A DNA stretch of 64,000 nucleotides. It comes from JAWKUK01 sp041398605 (lineage in GTDB: Bacteria; Planctomycetota; UBA1135; GCA-002686595). The number at the start of each line of letters is the position of its first letter. The first letter of the stretch is position 1. Below the pieces are notes generated by a model. That model did not search any database. It was given only the letters and a program-made list of their open reading frames with translations, and had not been told where the DNA came from. The DNA lies in the NCBI GenBank assembly GCA_041398605.1, contig JAWKUK010000008.1, positions 186,001-250,000 on the forward strand. The letters are read 5' to 3'. The position numbers were made by a program, and so were the translations under genes. Positions 19,301-26,552 of the stretch are shown in pieces.

Positions 19301-20183
19301 GCTGGAGCATCGGGTCGTCCTCGGGCGCAACCAAGGCGCGTCGGCAGCTCGCAACACAGGCGTCGCAGCAGCGCGGGGCGGGCTGGTGCTCTTCTTGGAC
19401 GACAGCGCCGTTGCATGCGGAGACCTCGTCGAGCGCCACCTCGCGGCGCACGCGCGGCACGCGCGAGAGTCGATTGTCATCGGCGCGTGCCAACGGACGC
19501 GCGCTGCGCTTGACAACGCCCTCATGCGCGCGCTCGCCGGAGTGGAGCTGCCGTTGTCACGCGAGCACATCGCGCTCGGCGCTGCGACAGACTGGACGCG
19601 CTTCGACGCGCGGAACGTCAGCCTCAGTCGACGCAACTTGCAGGAGATCGGAGGCTTCGACGAGCAGCTCCATCCGTTCGGCTGTGAAGACCTGGACGCC
19701 GGGTACCGGCTGCAAGAGGCGTTCGGCGCCGAGGTCATCTTCGAGCCGAACGCGCGCGTCCAGCTCTCAGGGGTCGTGCCCTACGCCGAGCTGCGCCAAC
19801 ATACCCGCGCCATCGCGGCCGGTTGGACCCGCCTCTTCGCGAAGCACCCGGCGGCCTTGACGCACCCGGAGTGGCGTAGCCACAACCGAGACACGCTCGC
19901 CGCCCACGAAGCGCTGCTGATCGGCACGCTGCCGGAGCGCGGACGCGCGGAGCAGTTCACCCGCGAGCTTGCGGCGCTCGACCTCGGGACGCTTGAGCGA
20001 ACGGGGCCAGAAGGCGAAGCGCTCGCAGAGGCCATCTGCTGCCAGCTCCGGGCCTACTTGCAGGGCCTCTACCCGCTCTGGTTCGCCGAGGGCGAGCAAG
20101 CGGCGTTCCGTTCCCTCGCGGTCGACGGCATGCACCAGCTCGTCGTCGATGCTCGGCGGCGACAGGTGGCCAACGTGGCCTGA
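16329..20183 (+). CDS. Four-domain fusion: GT2 - GT2 - sulfotransferase-like - GT2
   Basis: A 1284-residue protein without signal peptide or membrane segment. Domain 1 (about 10-240) is a GT-A glycosyltransferase of family 2: SVVVPTHGRGPKLQNLLRML, VVVDDG, LILNDDAVP. Domain 2 (about 345-600) starts SVTVIIVSCNALENTQRCLA and has VVDNGSTDGS and AFLDNDIVVP. A middle domain (about 675-880) looks like a sulfotransferase: VVVVGCAESGAATASEML at the PAPS-loop position, then LNDPRFCHTLPAWR and VCVFGDPA. Its loop lacks the usual Arg of RSGTS and may be inactive. Domain 3 (about 935-1180) is another GT2 with VVVNDAATDD and LFLDDSAVA. The protein probably builds a surface glycan in the cytoplasm. A GGAG lies upstream of the ATG. 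Donor and acceptor sugars are unknown. Confidence 0.85.
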   Translation: MNHSTPTQPLALSVVVPTHGRGPKLQNLLRMLSAQTLSPDLFEVVVVDDGTPEPVTIDAAGLPYRVELLRQPQRGPGAARNRGIERCTAPLVLILNDDAVPATNLLERHLAAHASAARRGLGDVAVLGSFRFTEEARKSPFVRLLDETSLLFNHSDLRHDHLHGWDFFWTCNISLARHALLAVGGFDAHHFDAAIVEDVELGYRLGQRGLRVLYREDCVADHDHVFTPREYFTRHARLGFYATRMWAKHQDPMMLWARDDDGVKARFDNAVDTIELTGKQPDELIAALERFDAEYRGRALPQELIDKLVNAIRPISMSRWYRGVHLARFGIDAYALRANGAPADTSVTVIIVSCNALENTQRCLASLAAGRDARYPQRIIVVDNGSTDGSREWLERSPDIELIVNPTNYGAPRARNQALLYARQAGLGDWVAFLDNDIVVPEGWLDRALYHGAVDPSIGAIPLCANRASKFQVVPYSGGDTQAEIDRFAREHYESSPRRGKDTFLFTSLAVLVRREVLDQIGGFDEAFSPWGFEDDDLSTRIKLAGWRNRVARDTFVYHAHYATQEKVQRHNSWMESNWRHFVAKWSPGIETPKLFDFARVTFPTVETVTRAQLVFALPAVDAPPPRWEGDGVAAAPAAVLPTRDLELTPLAAMERPRVVRDVRPEGPPTARTMGGLTRANVVVVGCAESGAATASEMLAEAGWCAGEAADLQAPASAGPARGASEVIGINEALLSTAARDEAPLGRMQHWLVAPTAALRFEVDPMLAERMARIGQRAPYALNDPRFCHTLPAWRSALPGAKYVCVFGDPATTAEGIVASCAADPGTRTLGVDFARALDIWKSAYRSATRELRHAGQWLFLHRDQLTTQEGAAALERFVGAPVARALRANEDARGERRTPVDAEANEIYAELCKLARFGAPATATTPPQRTPAGDGIELSVIVCSRDRRELLARCLKSLEAQTAQGRFEVVVVNDAATDDTAQWLAEWRPTLEHRVVLGRNQGASAARNTGVAAARGGLVLFLDDSAVACGDLVERHLAAHARHARESIVIGACQRTRAALDNALMRALAGVELPLSREHIALGAATDWTRFDARNVSLSRRNLQEIGGFDEQLHPFGCEDLDAGYRLQEAFGAEVIFEPNARVQLSGVVPYAELRQHTRAIAAGWTRLFAKHPAALTHPEWRSHNRDTLAAHEALLIGTLPERGRAEQFTRELAALDLGTLERTGPEGEALAEAICCQLRAYLQGLYPLWFAEGEQAAFRSLAVDGMHQLVVDARRRQVANVA

Positions 20184-20301
20184 GGCGCTCGAGGTGTCTC
20201 AGATTGGACGACCCAACCGACTGTCCGGACCAGACACGGACACTCCGCCTGAAGTCTGGGCGCCAATCGGTCGATCCACTCTGCGGAGAGCTCCGTCCCC
20301 C

Positions 20302-20886
20302 ATGCAGTCCACCCCTTCCATGTCCAGCGTTCGACAGAGGGCCAGCGTTCGCCGCAAGGCCGTCCGAGGGCGCCGCAGCGGCTTTACGCTCATTGAAGTC
20401 GTCATCACGGCCGCCGTGCTGTTTATCGGCCTGCTCGCGATGACCTCGACGTCGTGGGTCGTGCACTCGCTGCGCGGCACCTACGCGGACAAGCAGCTCG
20501 CGCATCAAGGCATGCAAGGGGTGATCGAAGACCTCTACGCGCTGAGCGAGTCTGCGCGCGACAGCGAAGACGGCTGGGCTACGACCATCTTGGAGCGCTT
20601 TGGGGTCGGAGGCGCGCCCGGCCCGACGTTCAACCTGCGCGGCCTCGACCCATGGCCGGGCGAAGCCACTGTGGGGCGCGTCACGATCGTCACCGACGAG
20701 ACGCAAACCGACGCAGGTCTCGGCGCGACGCTCGGGATGCCGCGAGACCTCAACGGTGACAGCGCTGTCAACGACGTCGACGTCAGCGACGACGCGGTCC
20801 TGCTGCCCGTGATCGTCGAGCTCAGGTGGCGTGGTGAGGCCGGTAACCGCCAGATGCGTCAGTGCATCTACCTACTCGCTTATTGA
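20302..20886 (+). CDS. Type IV minor pilin/pseudopilin (PilV/GspI-like) with dockerin-like loop
   Basis: The ATG at 20302 gives 194 residues; an in-frame ATG at 20320 is an alternative. After a basic leader comes the prepilin peptidase site RRSG|FTLIEVVITAAVLF, with Glu at mature position 5 and a hydrophobic assembly helix. The globular part is about 140 residues and contains DLNGDSAVNDVDVSDD, an Asp/Asn-rich loop like one half of a dockerin or EF-hand calcium site. It should be inserted in the inner membrane and processed by PilD. The next gene, 6 bp downstream, encodes a second minor pilin and the third a HAMP protein, so the three form an operon. No assembly ATPase or secretin is in the window. 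Confidence 0.8.
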   Translation: MQSTPSMSSVRQRASVRRKAVRGRRSGFTLIEVVITAAVLFIGLLAMTSTSWVVHSLRGTYADKQLAHQGMQGVIEDLYALSESARDSEDGWATTILERFGVGGAPGPTFNLRGLDPWPGEATVGRVTIVTDETQTDAGLGATLGMPRDLNGDSAVNDVDVSDDAVLLPVIVELRWRGEAGNRQMRQCIYLLAY

Positions 20887-20892
20887 CCAGAC

Positions 20893-21927
20893 ATGTCCGG
20901 CTCACCCCAAAAGCGCGCGGGCTTCACGCTGATCGAGCTGTCGATCTCCATGGCCATCATGGCGATGATCATGGTCTTCATGACGGTCCAGCTACAGCAA
21001 GAGGCCCGCGGCTTGCGACAGCTTCAAGCTGTTTCGAACCAGGAGCGGGTCGTCAATGACCTCCTGACGAAGATCGAAGCCCACCTGGACTTCGCCCAGG
21101 GCGTCATCCCTTCTGCGACGCTCGCTTCGTCGCTCCCTGCAGGGGAGTCGTTTGTCGTCGACCTCGATGACACCGACGGTTTCCCCGACATCGGCGTGCT
21201 CCTGATCGATGCAGGCACCGGCGCCGAGGAGCGCGTTCGATACGCGGACTACGACCCGGTCGCCGGCGCCATGCTCCAGTTGGAGCGCGGCGCACAGGGA
21301 GGGGCGGCGCGAGCGCACGCAGGCGGCGCGACCGTGCTCTGGAGCGGCTCAGCAGCGGTCCTCGACGAGCAGACGGCGCCCGCCGCAGGCTCGTTCGATG
21401 GGCAGAGCCGCGAGCTGATGGACGACCTCTTCTATCGAGGAGACGGTACAGGGTTCAGCTACCGCGTCCCCGTGGACCCAGCAGGTGGAACGAACTTCCT
21501 GACGGCGACGGGGGTGCGATGGGGCTCCAACATCGGCGGCCGACCGACGGAAGACGGGCGCGCGTGCATCTACTTCGAGCCCGTCGCTCAGATCACGGAA
21601 GCAGACCGCAACTTCGATTTCAACGGCGACGGCGACCTCGCGGACACGTTCGACCTGGGACGAATCCGGCAGCGCGCTTGGGATGCGGCCGACGGCGACA
21701 ATGCCTCGAGCGACATTCCGCTGTGCCCGCCGATCGTCCTCCAGGAGCGGAACAACTGGGGCGGCGACCTCGACAACGACGGCTTCGAGGACCCGATCTT
21801 TCTCTGGGCACCTCAGTCGGGCCGACTGCGTATCCGCATCTTTGCGATCGTGGGTGCGGTCAATCGCACTGAGATCGTCAAGCGCCACGAGACCGTTATT
21901 CACCTTCGCAACGGCGCCGCAGAATGA
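20893..21927 (+). CDS. Type IV minor pilin (PilW/GspJ-like)
   Basis: A 344-residue protein with a short leader and the cleavage site KRAG|FTLIELSISMAIMAMI; Glu is at mature position 5. The globular domain is large for a pilin (about 310 residues) and includes Asp/Asn-rich stretches such as FNGDGDLADTFDLGRI and GGDLDNDGFEDP that may bind calcium. The middle segment (SLPAGESFVVDLDDTD...) resembles the exported domain of PilW-like proteins. It follows the smaller pilin by 6 bp and overlaps the HAMP-protein gene by 4 bp (ATGA), so translation is coupled. It probably caps or primes a pilus or a type II secretion pseudopilus. Assignment to PilW/GspJ is by order and size. Confidence 0.78.
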   Translation: MSGSPQKRAGFTLIELSISMAIMAMIMVFMTVQLQQEARGLRQLQAVSNQERVVNDLLTKIEAHLDFAQGVIPSATLASSLPAGESFVVDLDDTDGFPDIGVLLIDAGTGAEERVRYADYDPVAGAMLQLERGAQGGAARAHAGGATVLWSGSAAVLDEQTAPAAGSFDGQSRELMDDLFYRGDGTGFSYRVPVDPAGGTNFLTATGVRWGSNIGGRPTEDGRACIYFEPVAQITEADRNFDFNGDGDLADTFDLGRIRQRAWDAADGDNASSDIPLCPPIVLQERNNWGGDLDNDGFEDPIFLWAPQSGRLRIRIFAIVGAVNRTEIVKRHETVIHLRNGAAE

Positions 21928-22436
21928 CCGCACCTCAAGAAACTCAACGCGTCATGGCACAGTTCAAGCGCAAAAAGAAGCTCATCAACTCGTCGCTGCA
22001 GCTGAAGATGATCGCGGTGTTCATGGGCATCGCGGCCACGACTTCGCTGTTCCAGGTCGTGCTGCTCAACAGCGCGCTGACGGGCTTGGCGCGGGACATG
22101 CCCGAGGCCGGTGATCGGTTGCTGCAAGAGCTCCCGACCATCATGCTGACAAACGTGGGGCTGACGGTCGGCGTGCTGATCCCCTTGATGTTCGCGATCG
22201 GCCTCCTCTTGACCCACCGCATCGCGGGCCCGGCCTATCGCATGACGCAGCACTGCCAAGCGATCGCGCGAGGTGAGACCACGGGGCACTGCAAGATCCG
22301 CAAGGACGACGAGCTCTGGGACCTGTGCGACGCGCTCAACGGCGCGATCGATGCCCTCCGCGCGGCAAAGGCGCCTGAGGGCAGCGATGCGGCGGACGCG
22401 GACGCTGAGGCGGCGCAAGCGAAGCGAGCGGCCTGA
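21924..22436 (+). CDS. Two-TM HAMP-domain protein without an output domain
   Basis: A 170-residue protein. A basic N-terminus (AQFKRKKKLINSSLQLK) precedes a first membrane helix (MIAVFMGIAATTSLFQVVLL), a short periplasmic loop of about 35 residues and a second helix (LTVGVLIPLMFAIGLLL). A HAMP domain follows (HRIAGPAYRMTQHCQAIARG and CKIRKDDELWDLCDALNGAI), then a short Ala-rich acidic tail. HAMP domains normally relay signals to kinases, cyclases or chemotaxis domains, but none is attached here. Translational coupling to the PilW-like gene suggests a role in pilus assembly or envelope sensing, possibly through partner HAMP proteins. The architecture is clear, the role is inferred. Confidence 0.75.
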   Translation: MTAPQETQRVMAQFKRKKKLINSSLQLKMIAVFMGIAATTSLFQVVLLNSALTGLARDMPEAGDRLLQELPTIMLTNVGLTVGVLIPLMFAIGLLLTHRIAGPAYRMTQHCQAIARGETTGHCKIRKDDELWDLCDALNGAIDALRAAKAPEGSDAADADAEAAQAKRAA

Positions 22437-22464
22437 CGGCGCCCCGCGCTCGGCCGCGACTCCG

Positions 22465-23676
22465 TCAGGCGCGGTCGAAGCCCCGCGTGCCGAGCTCCGC
22501 GTAGAGCTGCTCCAGGTCCTGGCTGCTGCGCAGCTCGACCAGCACCTCGACCTCGACCGCGCCGACCGGCACCTTCCAACCCGCGCGATCGTGGCGCACG
22601 TCCTTGACGTTCGCGCCGAGCCGCGCGATCACGTCGAGCACGACCTGGAGCTGCCCCGGCCTGTCGTCCATACGCAGCCGCAGCAAGCCAAGCCGCCCTT
22701 GACGGGCGAGGCCGCTCTCGATGAGGCGCCCGAGGAGCGTCAGGTCGATGTTCCCGCCGCTGATGACGGCGCAGACCGAGCCCTGCAGCCGCACGCGCCC
22801 GGAGAGGATGGCGGCGACTGGCGTGACCGCAGCGGCCTCGGCGACCACCTTGTTCTTCTCCATGAGCTCGACGACGGCGCCAGCGATCTCGTCCTCGGTG
22901 ACGGTCAGCGTCCGGTCGACGTAGCGCCGCACGACCTCGTAGGTGTTGTCGCCGACGCGTCCCACTCGGATGCCCTCGGCGAGGGTCTTCGGCGAGGGGA
23001 CGACGCGCTTCTCGCCCTCTTGGATCGACTGGACCATCGGCGACGCACCTTCGGCCTGAATCCCGATGATCGTCACATCCGGCCGCAGCGCCTTGATGGC
23101 GAGCGCGGCCCCAGCGATCAAGCCGCCGCCGCCGATCGGGAGCACGACGGTCGAGACGTCGGGCACCTGCTCGAGCACCTCGAGGCCTACCGTGCCTTGC
23201 CCGTGGATGACCTCCCAATCGTCGAACGGGTGCACCATCGTGCGCCCGTCGAGCTCGACGATCTCGCGCGCGTGCGCCGCGGCCTGGTCGTAGTTCTCGC
23301 CGAACAGGACGACCTCGGCGCCGTACCCCTGCGTCCGCTCGATCTTGTTCAGCGCCGTCCCGAAGGGCATGACGATCGTCGCGGTGCAACCGGCGAGCTG
23401 CGCGCTGAGCGCGACGCCTTGGGCGTGGTTCCCGGCGGACGCGGCGACGAGGCCGCGCGCGCGCTGCTCGTCGGAGAGCGTCAAGATCCGGTTGAGCGCC
23501 CCGCGCACCTTGAAGGACCCCGTGCGCTGGAGGTTCTCCAGCTTCAGATGGACGTCGCAGTGCGACGCTTCGCTGAAGGTGTACGAGTACACCGTGGGCG
23601 TCTCGCGGATGTAGGGGCGGATTCGCTCCCGGGCGGCCCGGATCGAGGCGAGCGTCGTTTGAAGGTCGAGGTCCAT
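22465..23676 (-). CDS. ilvA: Threonine ammonia-lyase (threonine dehydratase) with C-terminal ACT-like domain
   Basis: A 403-residue PLP enzyme of the tryptophan-synthase beta fold. The PLP lysine is Lys56 in NLQRTGSFKVRGALNRI. SAGNHAQGVA binds the substrate carboxylate and PIGGGGLIAGAALAIK binds the cofactor phosphate. The last 75 residues (GLLRLRMDDRPGQLQVVLDV) form one ACT-like regulatory domain. It converts threonine to 2-oxobutyrate and ammonia, the first step of isoleucine synthesis or of threonine catabolism. The short single-ACT form resembles catabolic or Bacillus-type enzymes more than the long double-ACT E. coli IlvA, so the pathway is uncertain. It is divergent from the glycosyltransferase at 23706, with 29 bp between the start codons. 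Confidence 0.92.
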   Translation of the reverse strand: MDLDLQTTLASIRAARERIRPYIRETPTVYSYTFSEASHCDVHLKLENLQRTGSFKVRGALNRILTLSDEQRARGLVAASAGNHAQGVALSAQLAGCTATIVMPFGTALNKIERTQGYGAEVVLFGENYDQAAAHAREIVELDGRTMVHPFDDWEVIHGQGTVGLEVLEQVPDVSTVVLPIGGGGLIAGAALAIKALRPDVTIIGIQAEGASPMVQSIQEGEKRVVPSPKTLAEGIRVGRVGDNTYEVVRRYVDRTLTVTEDEIAGAVVELMEKNKVVAEAAAVTPVAAILSGRVRLQGSVCAVISGGNIDLTLLGRLIESGLARQGRLGLLRLRMDDRPGQLQVVLDVIARLGANVKDVRHDRAGWKVPVGAVEVEVLVELRSSQDLEQLYAELGTRGFDRA

Positions 23677-23705
23677 GGGGTCGGAGCGGTAGTCTAGTCG
23701 CAGCC

Positions 23706-25334
23706 ATGGACTACGAACGCGCCACCGAGCCTCATCCTGAGCAGGGCCTGACCCGCGCCCCGGGCGCGCCCAGCAAGGGCCGCGCTTGGCTCATGACGTG
23801 GTGCGGGGCGGCGGTCATCCTCGCCCTGGCGCTCTTCCTGCGCGGGAAGGACCTCGACTCCGGGCGCATGTCCCCGGACGACGGCGAGTTCCTGCACTCC
23901 GCGCGGGTGCACGAGCTCGCGCCGTCGCGCGATCTGTCGCAGGCCTTGACAGAGGACCGCGCTTGGATCGCCGTCCTCGCCGAAGACCACGGCCGGATCG
24001 CCGAGCGCACCTCGTTCCAGCACAGCTACCTGCACCAGCTCGCGATCCGTTGGGCCTGGCGCCTGGGCGGGACGGTCGGGCTCGGGCGCGTGACGGCCCT
24101 GCGCGCGGACCAGGCCCTCCTCGGCGCGCTGACGGCGCTGCTCGTGTTCGTCTGGCTCCGGCGCGCCATCCCCGCCGAGCCGTTCCTCGCGTGGGTCGGC
24201 GGCGCCCTGGTCGCGACGCAGCTCCTGCACGTGCATACGTCGCGCACGGGCTGGGGCCAGGCCGGCTGCACGTTCTTCCTGGTGGCGATGTACGCGCTCG
24301 CGTGGCGCATGCGCGACGTGCGCAACGACCAGCCTTGGCGGCTCTTCGGCTACGCGCTCCTGATCGCGGCCGCGTCGCTGTTGGCCTACGGCTTCCATGA
24401 GATGGCGACCGTCTATGTGGCGGCGCTGGCGCTCATCATCGTGTTCGAGTTCGGGATCGGCGATGACGCGCGGCGCCAGTGGCCGTGGTCTTCGCGTCGC
24501 ACGTGGCTCGGCCTCGCGGCGTGCGCGCCGGTCGGAGCGCTGACCGTCGCGCTGCTCATGACGAGCGAGTACGCCCGCGAGACCTGGTTCAACACGCAGC
24601 TCTCGAGCTACTCGTGGAGTGAGACGCGCCGGCTGTCGCTGAGCTATCTGTGGCAGGCGGGGATGGTGCAGCAGCTCGGGGTCGCGGTGCTGCTGCTCGC
24701 GCCGATCGGCCTCGTGGGCGCGGTCTTGCGCGACGCGCGCTACGCGCGCTGGCTCGTGCTCTGCGCGGCCGTGCCGACGGCGGCGCTGTTCTTGCGCTTC
24801 AACAACCCGAGCCTCCCGCGGATCTATTTGCCGCTCGGGGTGCTGCTGTGCATGTTCGCGGCCGAGGGTGTCGGGGTGCTGTGCGCCCTCGCGCGCGGGC
24901 GCTGGCCGCGCGCTGCGGCGCAAGCGGTCGCCTTCGGCGCAGTCGCCCTTGGCGCGGCGACGAGCTGGCAGACGCTCATGGCGCCCGCCTCGGCGCCGTT
25001 GCACGTCGCGGGCCTGCACCGCGTCGGCGCGAGGATCGACGAGCCGCGACGGCCGCTGGACCCGCTGCTCGACGCCTTGCGCCAGAGCTCCCGGCCGCCG
25101 ACCGAGGTGGTCGGCGTCGGCTGGGTCTGGGGCCCGCTCTATCGGCTCTTCGACGCGTCGTTCCCGGCCCTGATCGTCAACACGACGGAGCCCGATGGCG
25201 AGTGGCCACGGCACGTGATCGCGCCGATGAAGTCGATGGGCGGCGGCCAGCGCCTGGCGCGTGACGGCGGCCGCTGGCACGTGCTCGCAGTCGACGGGAC
25301 CGGCCAGCTCGGCCTCTATGAGCGCCGGGACTGA
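23706..25334 (+). CDS. ArnT/PMT-like (GT39/GT83) integral-membrane glycosyltransferase
   Basis: A 542-residue polytopic protein. The first membrane helix (TWCGAAVILALALFL) is followed by RGKDLDSGRMSPDDGEFLHS, which holds the acidic residues found in the first periplasmic loop of lipid-linked-sugar transferases of the GT-C fold. About ten further hydrophobic segments follow, then a soluble C-terminal domain of about 130 residues (ARIDEPRRPLDPLLDALRQS...). Such enzymes move a sugar from polyprenyl phosphate to protein or lipid A on the outer face of the inner membrane. The donor and acceptor are not known. It is followed after 57 bp by yaeQ on the same strand. Confidence 0.78.
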   Translation: MDYERATEPHPEQGLTRAPGAPSKGRAWLMTWCGAAVILALALFLRGKDLDSGRMSPDDGEFLHSARVHELAPSRDLSQALTEDRAWIAVLAEDHGRIAERTSFQHSYLHQLAIRWAWRLGGTVGLGRVTALRADQALLGALTALLVFVWLRRAIPAEPFLAWVGGALVATQLLHVHTSRTGWGQAGCTFFLVAMYALAWRMRDVRNDQPWRLFGYALLIAAASLLAYGFHEMATVYVAALALIIVFEFGIGDDARRQWPWSSRRTWLGLAACAPVGALTVALLMTSEYARETWFNTQLSSYSWSETRRLSLSYLWQAGMVQQLGVAVLLLAPIGLVGAVLRDARYARWLVLCAAVPTAALFLRFNNPSLPRIYLPLGVLLCMFAAEGVGVLCALARGRWPRAAAQAVAFGAVALGAATSWQTLMAPASAPLHVAGLHRVGARIDEPRRPLDPLLDALRQSSRPPTEVVGVGWVWGPLYRLFDASFPALIVNTTEPDGEWPRHVIAPMKSMGGGQRLARDGGRWHVLAVDGTGQLGLYERRD

Positions 25335-25391
25335 CCTGGCGCGCGCCGAATCGGCGGGATCACGCAGGTTAGAGTCTCGGCCCCAGCCCAC

Positions 25392-25928
25392 ATGATCCAC
25401 CGCTTCGAAATCAACCTCGCCGACGTCGACCGCGGCCACTACGTAGACCTGGACCTGCGCGTCGCGCGGCACCCGTCCGAGGACCTCCCGTACCTCCTGA
25501 CGCGTGTGCTCGCGTTTGCGCTCGAGCACAAGGAGGGGCTCGCGTTCAGCAGGGGCCTGTCCGAGGCCGACGAGCCCGCGCTGTGGCTCCGCACGAACGA
25601 CGGGCGCGTGCTCGAGTGGATCGACGTCGGCGCGCCGGGGGCCGAGCGGCTGCACCGCGCGTCGAAGCTCGCGGACAAGGTGATCGTGTACTGCCACCGC
25701 CGGCCCGATCTCTTGCAGCAGCGCTGCGCCAAGGAGAAGGTCCACAAGGGCGAGGACATCCGCGTGGTGAAGGTGCCGGCCGACCTCTTGGCCGCGCTGG
25801 AGCGCAAGCTCGACCGGAACAACCGCTGGGACTTGTCCGTCCACGAGGGCCAGCTCACGCTCGTCACGGGCGGCGAGGCGATCGAGGCGGTGCTGGAGGC
25901 AGTGCCCCTCTTGCCTGCGTCGAGCTGA
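25392..25928 (+). CDS. yaeQ: YaeQ family protein, intact copy
   Basis: A 178-residue protein starting MIHRFEINLADVDRGHYVDL. The motifs HPSEDLPYLLTRVLAFALEH, GLSEADEPALWLRTNDGR and LEWIDVGAPGAERLHRASKL are those of the YaeQ family. Known structures show a variant of the PD-(D/E)xK nuclease fold, with acidic residues in the PALW and EWIDVG region and a following Lys, but the cellular role is not established. Length is normal and the start is unambiguous. From base 25493 to 25993 the DNA is repeated at 43724-44224, and the 3' end also occurs in diverged form at 47176. Everything between this gene and 47.4 kb looks acquired, so this gene marks the left border of the accessory region. Confidence 0.88.
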   Translation: MIHRFEINLADVDRGHYVDLDLRVARHPSEDLPYLLTRVLAFALEHKEGLAFSRGLSEADEPALWLRTNDGRVLEWIDVGAPGAERLHRASKLADKVIVYCHRRPDLLQQRCAKEKVHKGEDIRVVKVPADLLAALERKLDRNNRWDLSVHEGQLTLVTGGEAIEAVLEAVPLLPASS

Positions 25929-25993
25929 ACCGCCGAGCGTGGCGAGCTTTGGCTCGTTGGATGCACGGCTCACGGGCGACGACTGGCCGGGAC
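25493..25993 (+). repeat. Left copy of 501-bp direct repeat (yaeQ 3' part plus downstream DNA)
   Basis: I compared these 501 bases line by line with 43724-44224 and found no difference; the offset is 18,231 bp throughout. Upstream of 25493 the two sequences are unrelated. Downstream of 25993 they remain recognisably similar, at lower identity, for about 170 bp. The repeat covers all but the first 101 bases of yaeQ and the start of a small second frame. Confidence 0.95.
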
Positions 25994-26223
25994 GGCTCGG
26001 GCCGCGGGCTGTCGCCGTGATGGCGCTCCTCGCGCTGGCGGCGGACGAGTTTGGCGCGTGGCTCTGCTTGCGTGAGACGCTGGCCTAGCGCCTCGGCCTC
26101 GAGCGGCGCGACCTCGACTGGTGCTTGGCGCGCCTCCTCGAGCTTGGGCTCGTGGCCCATCGACCTTGGTCGGCTGAACTCCAGGACGAAGTCTGGCCGT
26201 TGCTACCGCTGCCGCGGACTTGA
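25939..26223 (+). pseudogene. Winged-helix-like small gene after yaeQ, interrupted by TAG
   Basis: A frame opening with GTG at 25939 reads 94 codons to the TGA at 26221, with a single in-frame TAG at 26086-26088 (codon 50). Ignoring it, the product reads VASFGSLDARLTGDDWPGRL at the start, then LALAADEFGAWLCLRETLA, stop, RLGLERRDLDWCLARLLELG and LVAHRPWSAE. The spacing of hydrophobic residues and the 'ELGLV' ending look like a winged helix-turn-helix. A diverged copy after the second yaeQ copy has a TGA at the same codon, so the shared short form may be real. It is probably a decayed regulator gene. No family name can be given. Confidence 0.45.
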
Positions 26224-26552
26224 GCCAGATCACAGGGGGCCGCCACGGCGGCTCTCTGCGCCATCGCCGCGACGACCACCGAAACCGCGTAACGGCCAGC
26301 GCCAGCATCGAGCGCGACGCGACGCCCCCACGGACCATCCGCGACATACACCGAATTGCGACGGATTCGAGACGTGGTCAACACATCCCTCCGTCCGCGC
26401 CGCGGCCACCGCCGCGGCCCTCTGCCCGCTCGTGAAGCTCCTTCTCATCCTTCGCGCCATGTCAGACATCCTTGCGCATCCGCGCTACTGAGGGTGTCCG
26501 TTTTTCGGGGGGAAGGTCATTTCGTAAAATCCGTTCGCCACCTTGAACGACT
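26224..26552. other. No gene recognised; left junction of the accessory segment
   Basis: About 330 bp between the winged-helix remnant and the first cargo gene. No frame shows a recognisable protein, and no inverted repeat, tRNA or integrase is visible. Base composition shifts visibly from GC-rich to more mixed at about 26490, just after a TGA at 26489-26491, which may mark the actual junction of imported DNA. Confidence 0.5.
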
